Source of the DNA: Moritella viscosa
Lineage (GTDB): Bacteria > Pseudomonadota > Gammaproteobacteria > Enterobacterales > Moritellaceae
DNA length: 64,000 bases
NCBI GenBank assembly: GCA_000953735.1
Contig: LN554852.1
Location: 1,747,846-1,811,845, forward strand
Reading direction: 5' to 3'
Below, one piece after another: positions 24,981 to 34,324 of the stretch. Position 1 is the stretch's first letter; every line of letters starts with the position of its first letter. The notes under the pieces are model-generated. The model saw only the letters and a list, made by a program, of their open reading frames with translations. It was not told the DNA's origin and ran no database searches. Made by a program: the position numbers and the translations under genes.

Positions 24981-25505
24981 ATGGCAAATTTTAGACTTGG
25001 ATTTGAAAAGGTATTACACAACGAAGGTGGTTATAAACTACATCATGTAGCAGGTGATCGTGGGGGATTAACCTTTGCGGGTATTTCGGCAAATGCCCAT
25101 CCGCAATGGCTTGGTTGGCGACTATTAAAGAATCATGGGAGTGAGGGACAACAAGACACGCAGCTCATTGAATTAGTTTTTAACTTTTATCGTTATAATT
25201 TTTGGAAAAAAATTAATGGTGACATGATAACAAGTCAGAAAGTCGCTGAGAGCTTGTTTGATTTTGCCGTGAATACTGGTCTTAGCACTGCCGTTAAGCT
25301 TGCACAAGTTGTTGTTGATGCCACGCCAGACGGTATTGTTGGACCAATTACGTTATCCAAACTTAATGAATATAATGAATCTTTGTTTGTTTCCCATTAT
25401 GCATTAGCCAAAATAACCCGTTACGCGAAGATAGTGGCAAACAATGAAAATCAAAACAAATTTTTATTGGGGTGGATTAATCGGACATTACAGGGATTAG
25501 CATAA
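24981..25505 (+). CDS. GH108-family lysozyme (zliS/secretion-activator-type endolysin)
   Basis: The 174-residue protein contains the Glu-Gly-Gly-Tyr catalytic motif of GH108 muramidases near residue 12 (His-Asn-Glu-Gly-Gly-Tyr), then Asp-Arg-Gly-Gly-Leu-Thr-Phe-Ala-Gly-Ile. The C-terminal peptidoglycan-binding half has Asp-Phe-Ala-Val-Asn-Thr-Gly and Asp-Gly-Ile-Val-Gly-Pro-Ile-Thr. Such enzymes cut peptidoglycan and occur as phage endolysins or secretion activators. Upstream in-frame codons run back into the preceding terminator, so ATG 24981 with TAAGGG upstream is preferred. No signal peptide is visible and no other phage genes are near, so it looks domesticated or orphan. Confidence 0.85.
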   Translation: MANFRLGFEKVLHNEGGYKLHHVAGDRGGLTFAGISANAHPQWLGWRLLKNHGSEGQQDTQLIELVFNFYRYNFWKKINGDMITSQKVAESLFDFAVNTGLSTAVKLAQVVVDATPDGIVGPITLSKLNEYNESLFVSHYALAKITRYAKIVANNENQNKFLLGWINRTLQGLA

Positions 25506-25792
25506 GTATTGGATTACTAACGGTATTTAATGCCAAACGCTTATTGAACAGTATATTGAATTTGGCTATCGGTAGTATGCATTATTATCATAAGTACAAG
25601 AATCTATAAAACATACATGGCAAGCTTACTTGTTGAACAATTCAGTCAATTAAACATCACTTTTGTTTTGTCTATTATGAACATGATGTCTATAAAGAGA
25701 TTATTATCTACTTTAAAGAGTAATTTTGAACAAACCGTGCATTTTTATCCCATAATATTCTTATGAGTTGAGGGTATGAAAGGGGAACAATC

Positions 25793-26440
25793 ATGATCCA
25801 ACCGACGCACGGCAATGATGATATTTCAAACATCACGGTATTATCATTTATTGAGCCACATCCATTATTAGTTGATATTGCTAATAATGACGATATCAAT
25901 ATGCAATTCATTACGGCGCAAGATGCAATCGCGCATGATGTCAATTTACTGCAATCAGATTTGATTGTGGTCATTTATCAGCAAAAACATGTTAATCAGC
26001 TTAGTTATCTTTCTCGCCGTAAAATTATTGAGGATAATTATATTGCAACGATTTGGTTGAATATCGATGAGATTGATAAACGGAATAGTTTAACCGCATT
26101 ACGGTTTGTTAATCATATGGCGACAATGCTGAATAAAAATCAACTGCTTAAATTTGATATCAGTGATATTTCTTCATTAGTGTCACATTCTAAATCCCTC
26201 CGTTTTTTTGAAACATCTTGTGAAGAGAGTTCATTGAACCTCGCTGCCAACGATACGATAGCGGATTCTGCAGCGATGATTATTGTAACGAAAGAGCCCA
26301 TTTCAATACGAAAAATAAACGCAGGTTTTGAGGCTATTAACGAGATTTGTGAGCACAAAGTACCTTGTTTTTACGGTGTTCATATGTCACCTAAATACAG
26401 TGCTAAGCACACTTATTTGTATCTCGTTGGTGAACGCTAA
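25793..26440 (+). CDS. Unknown protein resembling an FtsZ C-terminal-like domain
   Basis: No established family is recognised for this 215-residue protein. The last 80 residues (Ala-Asn-Asp-Thr-Ile-Ala-Asp-Ser-Ala-Ala-Met-Ile-Ile-Val, then Ile-Ser-Ile-Arg-Lys-Ile-Asn-Ala-Gly-Phe-Glu-Ala-Ile, then Phe-Tyr-Gly-Val-His-Met-Ser, ending Tyr-Leu-Tyr-Leu-Val-Gly-Glu-Arg) follow the strand-helix-strand pattern of the FtsZ C-terminal domain. The tubulin GTP-binding signature Gly-Gly-Gly-Thr-Gly-x-Gly is absent; the first 130 residues are different. It has a GGGGA-type ribosome-binding site. This likeness is inference from pattern and needs structural comparison. Confidence 0.45.
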   Translation: MIQPTHGNDDISNITVLSFIEPHPLLVDIANNDDINMQFITAQDAIAHDVNLLQSDLIVVIYQQKHVNQLSYLSRRKIIEDNYIATIWLNIDEIDKRNSLTALRFVNHMATMLNKNQLLKFDISDISSLVSHSKSLRFFETSCEESSLNLAANDTIADSAAMIIVTKEPISIRKINAGFEAINEICEHKVPCFYGVHMSPKYSAKHTYLYLVGER

Positions 26441-26465
26441 AGTTATCGCTATCAATAGGAAAAAT

Positions 26466-26494
26466 TAGTAGGTGCCTATAATAAACACCTACTA
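26466..26494. terminator. Hairpin between convergent genes
   Basis: TAGTAGGTG and CACCTACTA form a 9-bp stem between the FtsZ-like gene and the convergent peroxidase gene. The T tract is weak in both directions. Confidence 0.6.
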
Positions 26495-26521
26495 ATCATT
26501 TAAGCCGATAATATAGTAATG

Positions 26522-29125
26522 TTAATGGAGTCCTAACTCAAATCTAGTTGCTGGCTTTTGAGGCGTTGGAGCCGTGATTGTGGTTAAAAAGGCTTGTAAT
26601 GCTTCAGCTTCTGTAACCGTTAGATTTAATGGCCTAATTTTCTTTGATAATACCGGGTAATTGGGATCATACTTACCCCAACCAAAGGGAGCATTATCTG
26701 CCATACCTGCTGAGTACATTGAGATAATACCTTCCATCGTATCGAGTAAACCGTTATGGAACCATGGATGGTTGTTCATCACATCACGTAATGAAGGTGT
26801 TTTAAATTTACCGACACTACTTGATTTTTTATCAACATTATACAATCCCAGATCTTCATAAAAACCTTGATAATAAGTCAGTCCGACATTTTGCATTTTG
26901 TGATCAGTAAATTCAGCCCCCATGTGACAATTAACACAACGGCCATTGCGGCGGAAGATGTCTAATCCCCACAGTTCTTTATCAGAAAGTGCGCTAGTAT
27001 TGCCTGTACTATCAGCCTGAGCTACAAATGTATCAAAACGACTTTTGTTACTAATAATCGTTCGCTGGAATGTGGCAAGTGCCATTCCTAATTGTTGCTC
27101 TGTGATATCAGCACTCATCGCATCTTCTGGAAATGCTTGTTTAAACAAGGCTGGATATTGTGTATGTGCATTGAGTCGTGAAAGTAAACGCGGTAAATTT
27201 TCAGCCATTTCTACTGGGTCTTGAATTGGCATTAGTGCTTGCTGTTCTAATGTTGCCGCACGACTATCCCAAAATAATACAGGTAAGAATGCACTGTTTA
27301 CAATTGTAGGAGCGTTACGTTTGCCACGTTGACGATCATGGCCAATAGAAACCTCTTGTCCATCTCCCCAACCTAATTTAGGGTCATGACAACTCGAACA
27401 CGCCACATCACCGGCTCGAGATAAGAAGGGGTCGAAGAAGAGCTTTTCTCCTAATGCGACTTTTAGCTCACTATAAGGGTTTTCGTTAGGAAAGCTTGGT
27501 TTAGGCATAGTGCCCAGTTCTTGATAGCTCGACATATCATCGACAAATGGTGTTGGCCAATAATCACTATTATTGGCATAGGCTTGTCTTAGGCTATTGA
27601 AGTTAGGTTGAGCGTGGTTGTTCACTGAACGCGGATCTTCTGTCGCTCTGCTTTCAAACTCTGTTGCTATTAATAAAATACGCCCAATGTCTGCGTCAGT
27701 CGTTGATTTTGGTTGTAAGTTTACTGTTGTTGGTAAACTGAACAAGCCATAACCAGAGGCCGTTTTAACCCAATAATCACCAGCTTCAGGTTTGTTGAGT
27801 GATGTTTCATATAATAAGCTGTACTCACTCTCTTGTTCACCTTTATGCAGTAACATTGCTAACTCATCAGCTGTGGGTAGCCGCCAGTCATCACGGCCAC
27901 AAAATGTCGCTTGATTAATATCTGAGACAGCCTTTGGTACACTCGTCTGTATTGATAACTGCTGGTTAGTGTTAGTGATGTCTTGTGGATCAGGGGTTAA
28001 CCAATATACGTAAGAGAACTGCTTGTCGCGTAAATAGAAGTTATCACGTACTAATCCGCGCGTATCATCTAAACAACGCCAAGGTGCATCAGCATAGTCA
28101 GCAGCTTGCAGTGCTTTTGGTAGTGGTTGACCGCTATTGTCTAACCGTATAAAGCTGTCCTTTTCTGCTTGTGGCTTCTTTTGTTCTGATGGTAGTGTTG
28201 CATCACGTTTTACACCACTAACAAGCATCACTGATTTAGGCTTACGTTTGTTTTGCATAACGGTAGTATGGCGACCTGTCGCAAAATCTAACGTTGGTGC
28301 AATATTGTCAGAATTTAACAGAGGGTTATCATTCGCTAACCAGTAAGTCTCAAAACCTGTTGCAGAAAAAAAGTAAGGGTCAATGGCAGCTTGATTATTA
28401 TCTAATGCGTAATCTTGCTCACTGATTAATCCTTTCATTTCATAGTCTGACGGTAAACGCCAATCATCGCGGCCACACCAGTTTTGTTGATTCGCGTATT
28501 CAACAAGCGTATCTGTTGTACATGCTTGACTGCTGCCATCACCATCTGTGAATTGGCATTGAGCTTGAAAATCAGGCAAGGTTGGTTGCCAGTCACCCCA
28601 AGCATAAGTTTGCATTGATGGCTGTAGTGGACTGGCCCAAACGACACTTTGATGAATATTATTATCTGTTAGGCACTGCCATTTCTTCTTCTGACTACTG
28701 TCACCGAGCGTTAATGTTGCAAAGCGAGGTGTTGGTTTATTCACTCTAATCAGCCAATTGATGGTCTCAATTTTGTCACTTGATATTATGGCCAATTTTA
28801 CATGGTCGGAACCCTGTGCGTCGGCGTTTGCCTGATAGGTAAACGTATTGCCTTGAACGCTGGCATTACCATACAGGCCTGGCTGAATCAGCCGTAGCTC
28901 TTGCGTGGGCGTTAAGACGTACTGCTGGGTTGTCGTACGCCCTTGCGTTAGCTGTATACTCGGGTTCAATACTAGCGGTTTAGCAGTGTTAGAACCAGTG
29001 CTAGTACCAGTACCAGTACCAGTACCAGAACTAGTACCGGAGTCGCCACCACATGCAGCCAATAACGCACAGCCAGTGATGATCACTGACAGGCGTTGCA
29101 TACTTTTAAACGTATCTTTGATCAT
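26522..29125 (-). CDS. DUF1566 lipoprotein fused to a di-haem cytochrome c peroxidase
   Basis: A lipoprotein signal (Leu-Ala-Ala-Cys near residue 25) is followed by a Gly/Thr/Ser linker encoded by a hexamer repeat. Two DUF1566 (Lcl-type) domains follow with the Trp-Arg-Leu-Pro-x-x-x-Glu signature, near residues 215 and 415. From about residue 535 to the end lies a MauG/CcpA-type peroxidase with two haem sites, Cys-Ser-Ser-Cys-His and Cys-Val-Asn-Cys-His, and axial-ligand candidate Met residues. Ordinary bacterial cytochrome c peroxidases are about 330 residues. The fusion places the enzyme on the outer membrane or periplasmic face with two surface-type domains. Its start overlaps the upstream DUF1566 gene by one base. 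Confidence 0.87.
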   Translation of the reverse strand: MIKDTFKSMQRLSVIITGCALLAACGGDSGTSSGTGTGTGTSTGSNTAKPLVLNPSIQLTQGRTTTQQYVLTPTQELRLIQPGLYGNASVQGNTFTYQANADAQGSDHVKLAIISSDKIETINWLIRVNKPTPRFATLTLGDSSQKKKWQCLTDNNIHQSVVWASPLQPSMQTYAWGDWQPTLPDFQAQCQFTDGDGSSQACTTDTLVEYANQQNWCGRDDWRLPSDYEMKGLISEQDYALDNNQAAIDPYFFSATGFETYWLANDNPLLNSDNIAPTLDFATGRHTTVMQNKRKPKSVMLVSGVKRDATLPSEQKKPQAEKDSFIRLDNSGQPLPKALQAADYADAPWRCLDDTRGLVRDNFYLRDKQFSYVYWLTPDPQDITNTNQQLSIQTSVPKAVSDINQATFCGRDDWRLPTADELAMLLHKGEQESEYSLLYETSLNKPEAGDYWVKTASGYGLFSLPTTVNLQPKSTTDADIGRILLIATEFESRATEDPRSVNNHAQPNFNSLRQAYANNSDYWPTPFVDDMSSYQELGTMPKPSFPNENPYSELKVALGEKLFFDPFLSRAGDVACSSCHDPKLGWGDGQEVSIGHDRQRGKRNAPTIVNSAFLPVLFWDSRAATLEQQALMPIQDPVEMAENLPRLLSRLNAHTQYPALFKQAFPEDAMSADITEQQLGMALATFQRTIISNKSRFDTFVAQADSTGNTSALSDKELWGLDIFRRNGRCVNCHMGAEFTDHKMQNVGLTYYQGFYEDLGLYNVDKKSSSVGKFKTPSLRDVMNNHPWFHNGLLDTMEGIISMYSAGMADNAPFGWGKYDPNYPVLSKKIRPLNLTVTEAEALQAFLTTITAPTPQKPATRFELGLH
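28994..29039. repeat. AGTACC hexamer tandem repeat in the lipoprotein linker
   Basis: Four perfect AGTACC units (29003-29026) with degenerate copies on both sides encode an alternating Gly-Thr linker just after the lipobox. Being a multiple of three, unit changes would alter linker length without frameshift. Confidence 0.8.
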
Positions 29126-30786
29126 TATTTTTGTAATCTCGTTGTTGAGATTAGGCGTACTCGGTATTCACGGGTATTTGATTCGTCGCTACTGTCCGCA
29201 TATTCCTCCTGAAATGCGACAGCACTGTATTCTGTGTCTGTATATCGGCCGATAGTCGAAGTCCAGTAATAGCTGTCATCCTCTACGACCGTGTCATTAA
29301 ATATGGTATTGCTATAGCTGGCCCTTGACATTGGGATCACAAAGTCTGGAGTGATTGATTTTGTTGACTCTACCAATAGGCTTTTTAACTCATTCTCTGT
29401 TGGTAAGCGCCAGTTAGTTTGTCCGCACAATGCTGCTTTGTTGATTTCTTCGGCGTACTCTACAGCCTGAACGTGGTTTTTAAGTGGTTCATTTTTACTG
29501 ATGCGTTGCCACAAGATCTGTGTATTCGGTAACACAGATTTGTATTCCTGGTCTGATGTACAAGTCCAGTTAGAACTGTCTTGTTGTGTAAGCGTTTGGC
29601 CGAGGGGACCATACTTAACAAAGCGTGATTGCCAGTTAATATTTTCGTCAACACCTTCGGCTATATTTTGCTGTGTTAATTCTGCTGATATTTCTGGTAC
29701 TTCATTGTTTTTTATATCTGGAATGACGGTACCGTTAACTAACATCGTAAAGTGAGGTTCGTTTGTTGAACGCGGCGGCATGTTGGCAAAATCAAAATCG
29801 TTGTCCATCCACATCACATGAGCATCACCAACGAGGGTATTTGAACCCTGCCAATCATTAGCTACTGGCTTGGAATCATGGCCATTTGGATAAATAGTAA
29901 ATGAATCAGTCCAATAAGCTTCACCGTAATTAGAGTCGACATAAGGGAAGTAGAAGCTGTTAATTGGCGAGTGTTTTGAGTCTTTATCGAAAAGTTTTTT
30001 ATCTAATAGCGTTTTCCACTCAGTGCGAGTTGCTAAACGCCAGTCTGAGCGTCCACAAAGTTGTTTTTTGTTTGCTTCTGCAACCAAGTTTTTGGTATTG
30101 CAGTTACCACTAAGTGTGCAGATTGCTTTGCTGGAATCACGATGATTGATAGTGCGATCACCCCAGTAGTAGGTTGAATCAAATGCGTATGTGCCATGTG
30201 CTTGAGGTACTTGCCACATGAGGTCACTGTTGTTATCTGTTACACAGCTCCAATCACTAGCATTTGCTGGTCGCGCTTGGTCTTCTGATGATAAAGGTGT
30301 GCCATCTTTACTCACTTTGCTGAAGCGTAGCGCTGGCTTATTTGATTTATCGTTATACAGCGGTAATGCTAAACCATCAAGTTGATAAATTGTATTCTCA
30401 ACTTGATAGCTAATTGCAAATTGGTAATCGTTCTGGGCTGCAATAATTTCAGCGCTTAAAGGATTAGTCGTAGAAGGAGTATAAGGTTGGAAAGTAATAG
30501 TCCCTGTCGTTTGCTCAACACTCGCTTCACCGAAGTTAGTCTTGATGTCTGTTACTTTACTTGCATTGGTGGCGGTAACACCGGGGGCGGTAAAACGAAG
30601 CATTGTTGGTGATACAAGTGCTATGTCGGTGGCTTTTATATGCGCAGTTACCGTAGGAATAGTAGGTTCTGTGGGTTTCGAAGGTACAGTTGGCTTCGCA
30701 GGTTTTTGTGCGGCTGTTGAATTTGAATCATCGCACGCACTTAGGAATATGCTTATGAAAGCTATATATAATGCTGTTTTTTTCAT
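29125..30786 (-). CDS. DUF1566-domain lipoprotein
   Basis: The 553-residue protein starts with a lipoprotein signal ending Leu-Ser-Ala-Cys. A Pro/Thr/Lys-rich linker (Pro-Thr-Val-Pro-Ser-Lys-Pro-Thr) follows, then a small beta domain and two DUF1566 domains marked by Trp-Arg-Leu-Ala-Thr-Arg and Trp-Arg-Leu-Pro-Thr-Glu-Asn-Glu. DUF1566 is a surface/adhesion-type module found in fibronectin-like repeats of marine and sulphur bacteria, with no assigned reaction. It is co-transcribed with the peroxidase fusion, whose DUF1566 halves are paralogous, so the two may form one surface complex. The promoter region contains a Fur-like box and a G8 tract. Confidence 0.82.
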   Translation of the reverse strand: MKKTALYIAFISIFLSACDDSNSTAAQKPAKPTVPSKPTEPTIPTVTAHIKATDIALVSPTMLRFTAPGVTATNASKVTDIKTNFGEASVEQTTGTITFQPYTPSTTNPLSAEIIAAQNDYQFAISYQVENTIYQLDGLALPLYNDKSNKPALRFSKVSKDGTPLSSEDQARPANASDWSCVTDNNSDLMWQVPQAHGTYAFDSTYYWGDRTINHRDSSKAICTLSGNCNTKNLVAEANKKQLCGRSDWRLATRTEWKTLLDKKLFDKDSKHSPINSFYFPYVDSNYGEAYWTDSFTIYPNGHDSKPVANDWQGSNTLVGDAHVMWMDNDFDFANMPPRSTNEPHFTMLVNGTVIPDIKNNEVPEISAELTQQNIAEGVDENINWQSRFVKYGPLGQTLTQQDSSNWTCTSDQEYKSVLPNTQILWQRISKNEPLKNHVQAVEYAEEINKAALCGQTNWRLPTENELKSLLVESTKSITPDFVIPMSRASYSNTIFNDTVVEDDSYYWTSTIGRYTDTEYSAVAFQEEYADSSDESNTREYRVRLISTTRLQK

Positions 30787-30813
30787 TTTTTTAGTTTATC
30801 CGATTTGCAAGTT

Positions 30814-30821
30814 GGGGGGGG
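30814..30821. repeat. Homopolymeric G8 tract in the DUF1566 operon leader
   Basis: Eight consecutive G bases lie about 30 bp before the start codon (C8 on the coding strand). Its position between the Fur-like box and the gene could alter leader or promoter spacing by slippage. Confidence 0.5.
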
Positions 30822-30855
30822 ATAATACAGAATCGGGAATGAGTTCGCAAGTGCA

Positions 30856-30874
30856 AATAATAGTAATTATCATT
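30856..30874. promoter_or_regulatory. Candidate Fur box for the DUF1566/peroxidase operon
   Basis: AATAATAGTAATTATCATT matches 13 of 19 Fur-consensus positions by eye. It lies about 80 bp before the first gene of the operon. Confidence 0.5.
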
Positions 30875-30913
30875 TACATTGTTGTGTGTGGTTATCTGGT
30901 TAAGGTGGGGAGG

Positions 30914-31768
30914 TTATTTACTTAAATGCAGCTGTAGTTCAGTGCCAGGAATGGAACTCGCCGTTGAGACTGCAATCGCAGCCCATTCGGATCCGGTTAT
31001 CATGGCTTGTTTTATATCATGGTCGGTGAGTAATCCGTGGATTAATCCTGATGCAAATGCATCGCCAGCTCCTGTTGTATCAACAACGTTAGCTGAGATT
31101 GCTGCAATTGAAATATGCTGCTGGTGGTGATAAGCGACGGCGCCTTTTTCACCATCAGTTAGAATAAAATAACGTAAGGTTTGACCTGCGATAGACTGAC
31201 CATAGCACCATAATTCTTCGCTGTTATTCACATCAATACCATGATTACGGAGGTCTGAACGAGAGGAGATTAAGACGTGGCAAGGGCGTGAACGGTTGTC
31301 TTTAGCTAATTGGGCTATCACCAAAGTGTGTTCAAGTGCAGCTTGTGCCCAATGTTCGGTACCGACTGCTGAAGAGTTAATATACAGCGCTTGCCAATGC
31401 TTAAAATTGGGTTCTGGGCCTAACGTGAAAATAGGGCGTTGTGGACGAATAATCGTGCGTTCACCATCGGGTGTCATGACTAATAATAATTCGGGTGTAT
31501 CGAGTTCATTACGTTGTAATAAGCTACAATCTAATCCTTGCAGACAGGCTTCTGCTAATAACCAGTCTGCGGTTTTATCATTACCGACTTGGCTGACTAG
31601 GGCTACTTTATGCCCGGCATAAACCAAACCTAATCCAGTATTGGCACCACCTCCGCCTAACCGACGGCCATTCTCAGCATAATAGTGGCGGCCTCCTGTC
31701 ATCAATTGCCTATCCAATTGTAATACTCGATCACAGTTCAAATTGGCAAGTAATAGGATGTTTGACAT
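30914..31768 (-). CDS. PfkB-family sugar kinase
   Basis: The 284-residue protein shows the ribokinase fold: Asn-Cys-Asp near the start, Gly-Gly-Gly-Gly-Ala-Asn-Thr-Gly near residue 40 for sugar binding, and the PfkB signature 2 Asp-Thr-Thr-Gly-Ala-Gly-Asp-Ala-Phe-Ala-Ser-Gly with the catalytic Asp near residue 236. It transfers phosphate from ATP to a sugar or nucleoside alcohol. No sugar transport or catabolic genes are adjacent, so the substrate cannot be named. It seems to be a single-gene unit, convergent to nothing and 127 bp from the DUF1566 operon start. Confidence 0.85.
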   Translation of the reverse strand: MSNILLLANLNCDRVLQLDRQLMTGGRHYYAENGRRLGGGGANTGLGLVYAGHKVALVSQVGNDKTADWLLAEACLQGLDCSLLQRNELDTPELLLVMTPDGERTIIRPQRPIFTLGPEPNFKHWQALYINSSAVGTEHWAQAALEHTLVIAQLAKDNRSRPCHVLISSRSDLRNHGIDVNNSEELWCYGQSIAGQTLRYFILTDGEKGAVAYHHQQHISIAAISANVVDTTGAGDAFASGLIHGLLTDHDIKQAMITGSEWAAIAVSTASSIPGTELQLHLSK

Positions 31769-32074
31769 AGGTAATAGCCTTGGATTATGTGTTGATGATA
31801 ATTGTCTCTTATTTCAGCGAGAAAAGAAAATATCAGCCAGTGTTGTGCTACAAAACTGAGCTATATGAGGCGCAATGTACGTTAATTTTAATCAAAATGT
31901 GATCTTGTTATTACCAAGTCGGGTCACGAGAAAGTACGTAGTGAATAACATGGAGGGGTGTTACACTATTTTTCATGTTTTAGTGCTAGGTTTATAGTGT
32001 TGGGGTGGCGTTGTCGCTTGGTATACGACATTTAACACCTATAAAGTGATAAAAAAGAATTTTAAAGGATTTTT
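31769..32074. other. Intergenic region between divergent kinase genes
   Basis: It must hold promoters for the PfkB gene and the hybrid histidine kinase. No repeat, RNA structure or conserved box stood out. Confidence 0.4.
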
Positions 32075-34324
32075 ATGTTTATATCTATACGCGCTAAATT
32101 AAATTTGTTGATAGGAATTTTTATATTTTGTTTACTTTTCTCTATTTATGAAGGCTCCCGTCTTATTGATTATGGAAAAACAGCCGTAGATCAACAAGCG
32201 AATGTTTACCGTCATGCGAGTACGCTTATTCTCAACGCTGATCGTGATGCTTATCAAGCATATTCTGCCTTTCAACAATTCATTATTGACGGTGATGATG
32301 AAGCCTTCACTGTTATTAATAAAAATCTTGATCAAATTAAAACGCGTTATGAAAAATACATTGCTTTGGGTGATAAACAAGACAGTTACAATATTTTATC
32401 GCTAATGCCTCAATGGCGTCAATTAACACAAGATTACATGAACGAAACTGATGCTGAAGCAAAAATGATCATTTCGTGGGCAATTAGGCAAGAATTTCAA
32501 GTTTTAAGGCAACGCTTAAATCAAGAATATGATCAAATTAATACGAGGTCTGAACAGGCGGTTAATGATTTTCATAGTCATTTATTTAAAGAGTTCATTT
32601 GGTTATTAATTGTCTTTACGATCTTATTGGTCGCCATTGCGTGTATTTATGGATTGATTAAACACAGTATTATTGCGCGATTACATGATTTGAACCGCAA
32701 TATAGGCTATATCGCAGCGGGCGATCACGATAAGCGCATTCAGAATAGCATAGATGATGAAATGAGTGATTCTTTTGCGCATCTGGCAGCGTTGCAAACT
32801 CAGTTAAAGCAAAATATTGCGACTATCACACAAGAAAAAGATAATGCGAATAAAGCTAATTGCGCTAAAAGTACATTTTTGGCTAATATGTCCCACGAGA
32901 TACGAACGCCATTAAACGGTATTATTGGTATGTCTGAGATCTTGAAAGACTCTCAGTTATCACCCATTCAAAAAGACTACCTGATGACGATTGATTCGTC
33001 GTCACAAACATTACTTATGTTGATTAACGATGTACTCGATTTATCGAAAATTGAATCAGGTAACTTAGTTATTTCACCACACACGTCTAATGTGAAAGAG
33101 GTACTGTTTGATACGGCTTCTTTAATCGCCGCAAAAGCACAAGAGAAAGAGATTAAACTTGATATTCAAATTAGTCCTGATCTCCCTGAGTTATTAAAGC
33201 TTGATGAGTATAAACTTAGGCAGGTATTAATGAACCTCGCTTCTAATGCGATTAAGTTTACTGCTAGCGGTAAAATCGTATTTTCGTTACAAACTAATCC
33301 TATTGATGCGGAAAATATTGAGTTGTTATTCTCGGTGAAAGACACGGGTATTGGGATTAATAAAGATAAGCATGAAAAAATATTCGAAGCGTTCCAGCAA
33401 GAAAATAACGATACGACGCGTCACTTTGGTGGTACGGGTTTAGGCTTGTCTATTAGTGCTAAGATCATAAATCTCATGGGCGGCAATATTGCGGTTACGT
33501 CAGCTCAAACGGAAGGAAGTGATTTTCACTTTAATATTGTCGCCGGAATAGAAAAAATACAGCCTAAACAGGCTGTATCACCACACCAAGCAATCATTGT
33601 TCATCCTGAAAATACCGGACTTTTACAACGCGAATTAAAACACCTCGGCATTGCATCAACAGAATGTGCTGATATCAACCGTGTTTCGGCAAGCCTGAAA
33701 CCCAATTCGGTTATTATTTATAATCAACAAGAAGTTGAATTGGCTAAAATAGAGTTACAAATATTACGCCAAAAAGTAGGTGGAACACCTATTTTTCTGT
33801 CTCGCAGTAATCACAGCGAACAATTTAACTATGCGCAATTAGTGGATGCTTATATTACGAAACCGTTATTGGGCTTAAGATTAATGAATATGATTAATGA
33901 TCTTAATCTTGCTGTAAATACCGAAAAAGACTTGGAATTTCCTAAAATTAATCGTGCTATTTTGTTAGTTGAAGATAATTTAATTAACCAAAAAGTAGCG
34001 TCGATTAATATTAATCAGTTAGGGCTTGATGTACTGATTGCTCAAAATGGCCAAGAAGCGATAGATATCTATGCTGAAAATCATCAAAACATTAACCTCG
34101 TATTTATGGATTGCATGATGCCAGTGATGGATGGCTTTGATGCAACGATCGGTATTCGTGAATATGAAGAAACGTATTCGTTGTCTCGTATTCCTATTAT
34201 TGCGTTAACAGCCAGTATTTTAGAAGACGATATTCAACGCTGTTTTGATTCAGGTATGGATGACTATTTACCCAAGCCATTTAAAAAAGAGATATTTAGG
34301 GATAAAATTAACAAATACAGTTAA
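32075..34324 (+). CDS. Hybrid sensor histidine kinase
   Basis: The domains, in order, are a membrane helix near residues 8-28, a helical periplasmic sensor to about 170, a second membrane helix near 175-197, HAMP, and a coiled link. HisKA follows with [14 protein letters not shown] (His near 273). The HATPase has Asn-Ala-Ile-Lys-Phe, Asp-Thr-Gly-Ile-Gly-Ile and Gly-Thr-Gly-Leu-Gly-Leu. A degenerate receiver-like segment lies near 505-605, and a full receiver near 630-745 with phospho-Asp in Phe-Met-Asp-Cys-Met-Met-Pro. No Hpt domain is present, so an external Hpt partner is implied. The sensor signal is unknown; the four-helix-type periplasmic region fits a small ligand or redox state. Confidence 0.92.
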   Translation: MFISIRAKLNLLIGIFIFCLLFSIYEGSRLIDYGKTAVDQQANVYRHASTLILNADRDAYQAYSAFQQFIIDGDDEAFTVINKNLDQIKTRYEKYIALGDKQDSYNILSLMPQWRQLTQDYMNETDAEAKMIISWAIRQEFQVLRQRLNQEYDQINTRSEQAVNDFHSHLFKEFIWLLIVFTILLVAIACIYGLIKHSIIARLHDLNRNIGYIAAGDHDKRIQNSIDDEMSDSFAHLAALQTQLKQNIATITQEKDNANKANCAKSTFLANMSHEIRTPLNGIIGMSEILKDSQLSPIQKDYLMTIDSSSQTLLMLINDVLDLSKIESGNLVISPHTSNVKEVLFDTASLIAAKAQEKEIKLDIQISPDLPELLKLDEYKLRQVLMNLASNAIKFTASGKIVFSLQTNPIDAENIELLFSVKDTGIGINKDKHEKIFEAFQQENNDTTRHFGGTGLGLSISAKIINLMGGNIAVTSAQTEGSDFHFNIVAGIEKIQPKQAVSPHQAIIVHPENTGLLQRELKHLGIASTECADINRVSASLKPNSVIIYNQQEVELAKIELQILRQKVGGTPIFLSRSNHSEQFNYAQLVDAYITKPLLGLRLMNMINDLNLAVNTEKDLEFPKINRAILLVEDNLINQKVASININQLGLDVLIAQNGQEAIDIYAENHQNINLVFMDCMMPVMDGFDATIGIREYEETYSLSRIPIIALTASILEDDIQRCFDSGMDDYLPKPFKKEIFRDKINKYS

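Noticed and set aside
23339-25505. Prophage remnant around the GH108 lysozyme
   Set aside because: No capsid, tail, integrase or repeat ends seen; one lysozyme is not enough.
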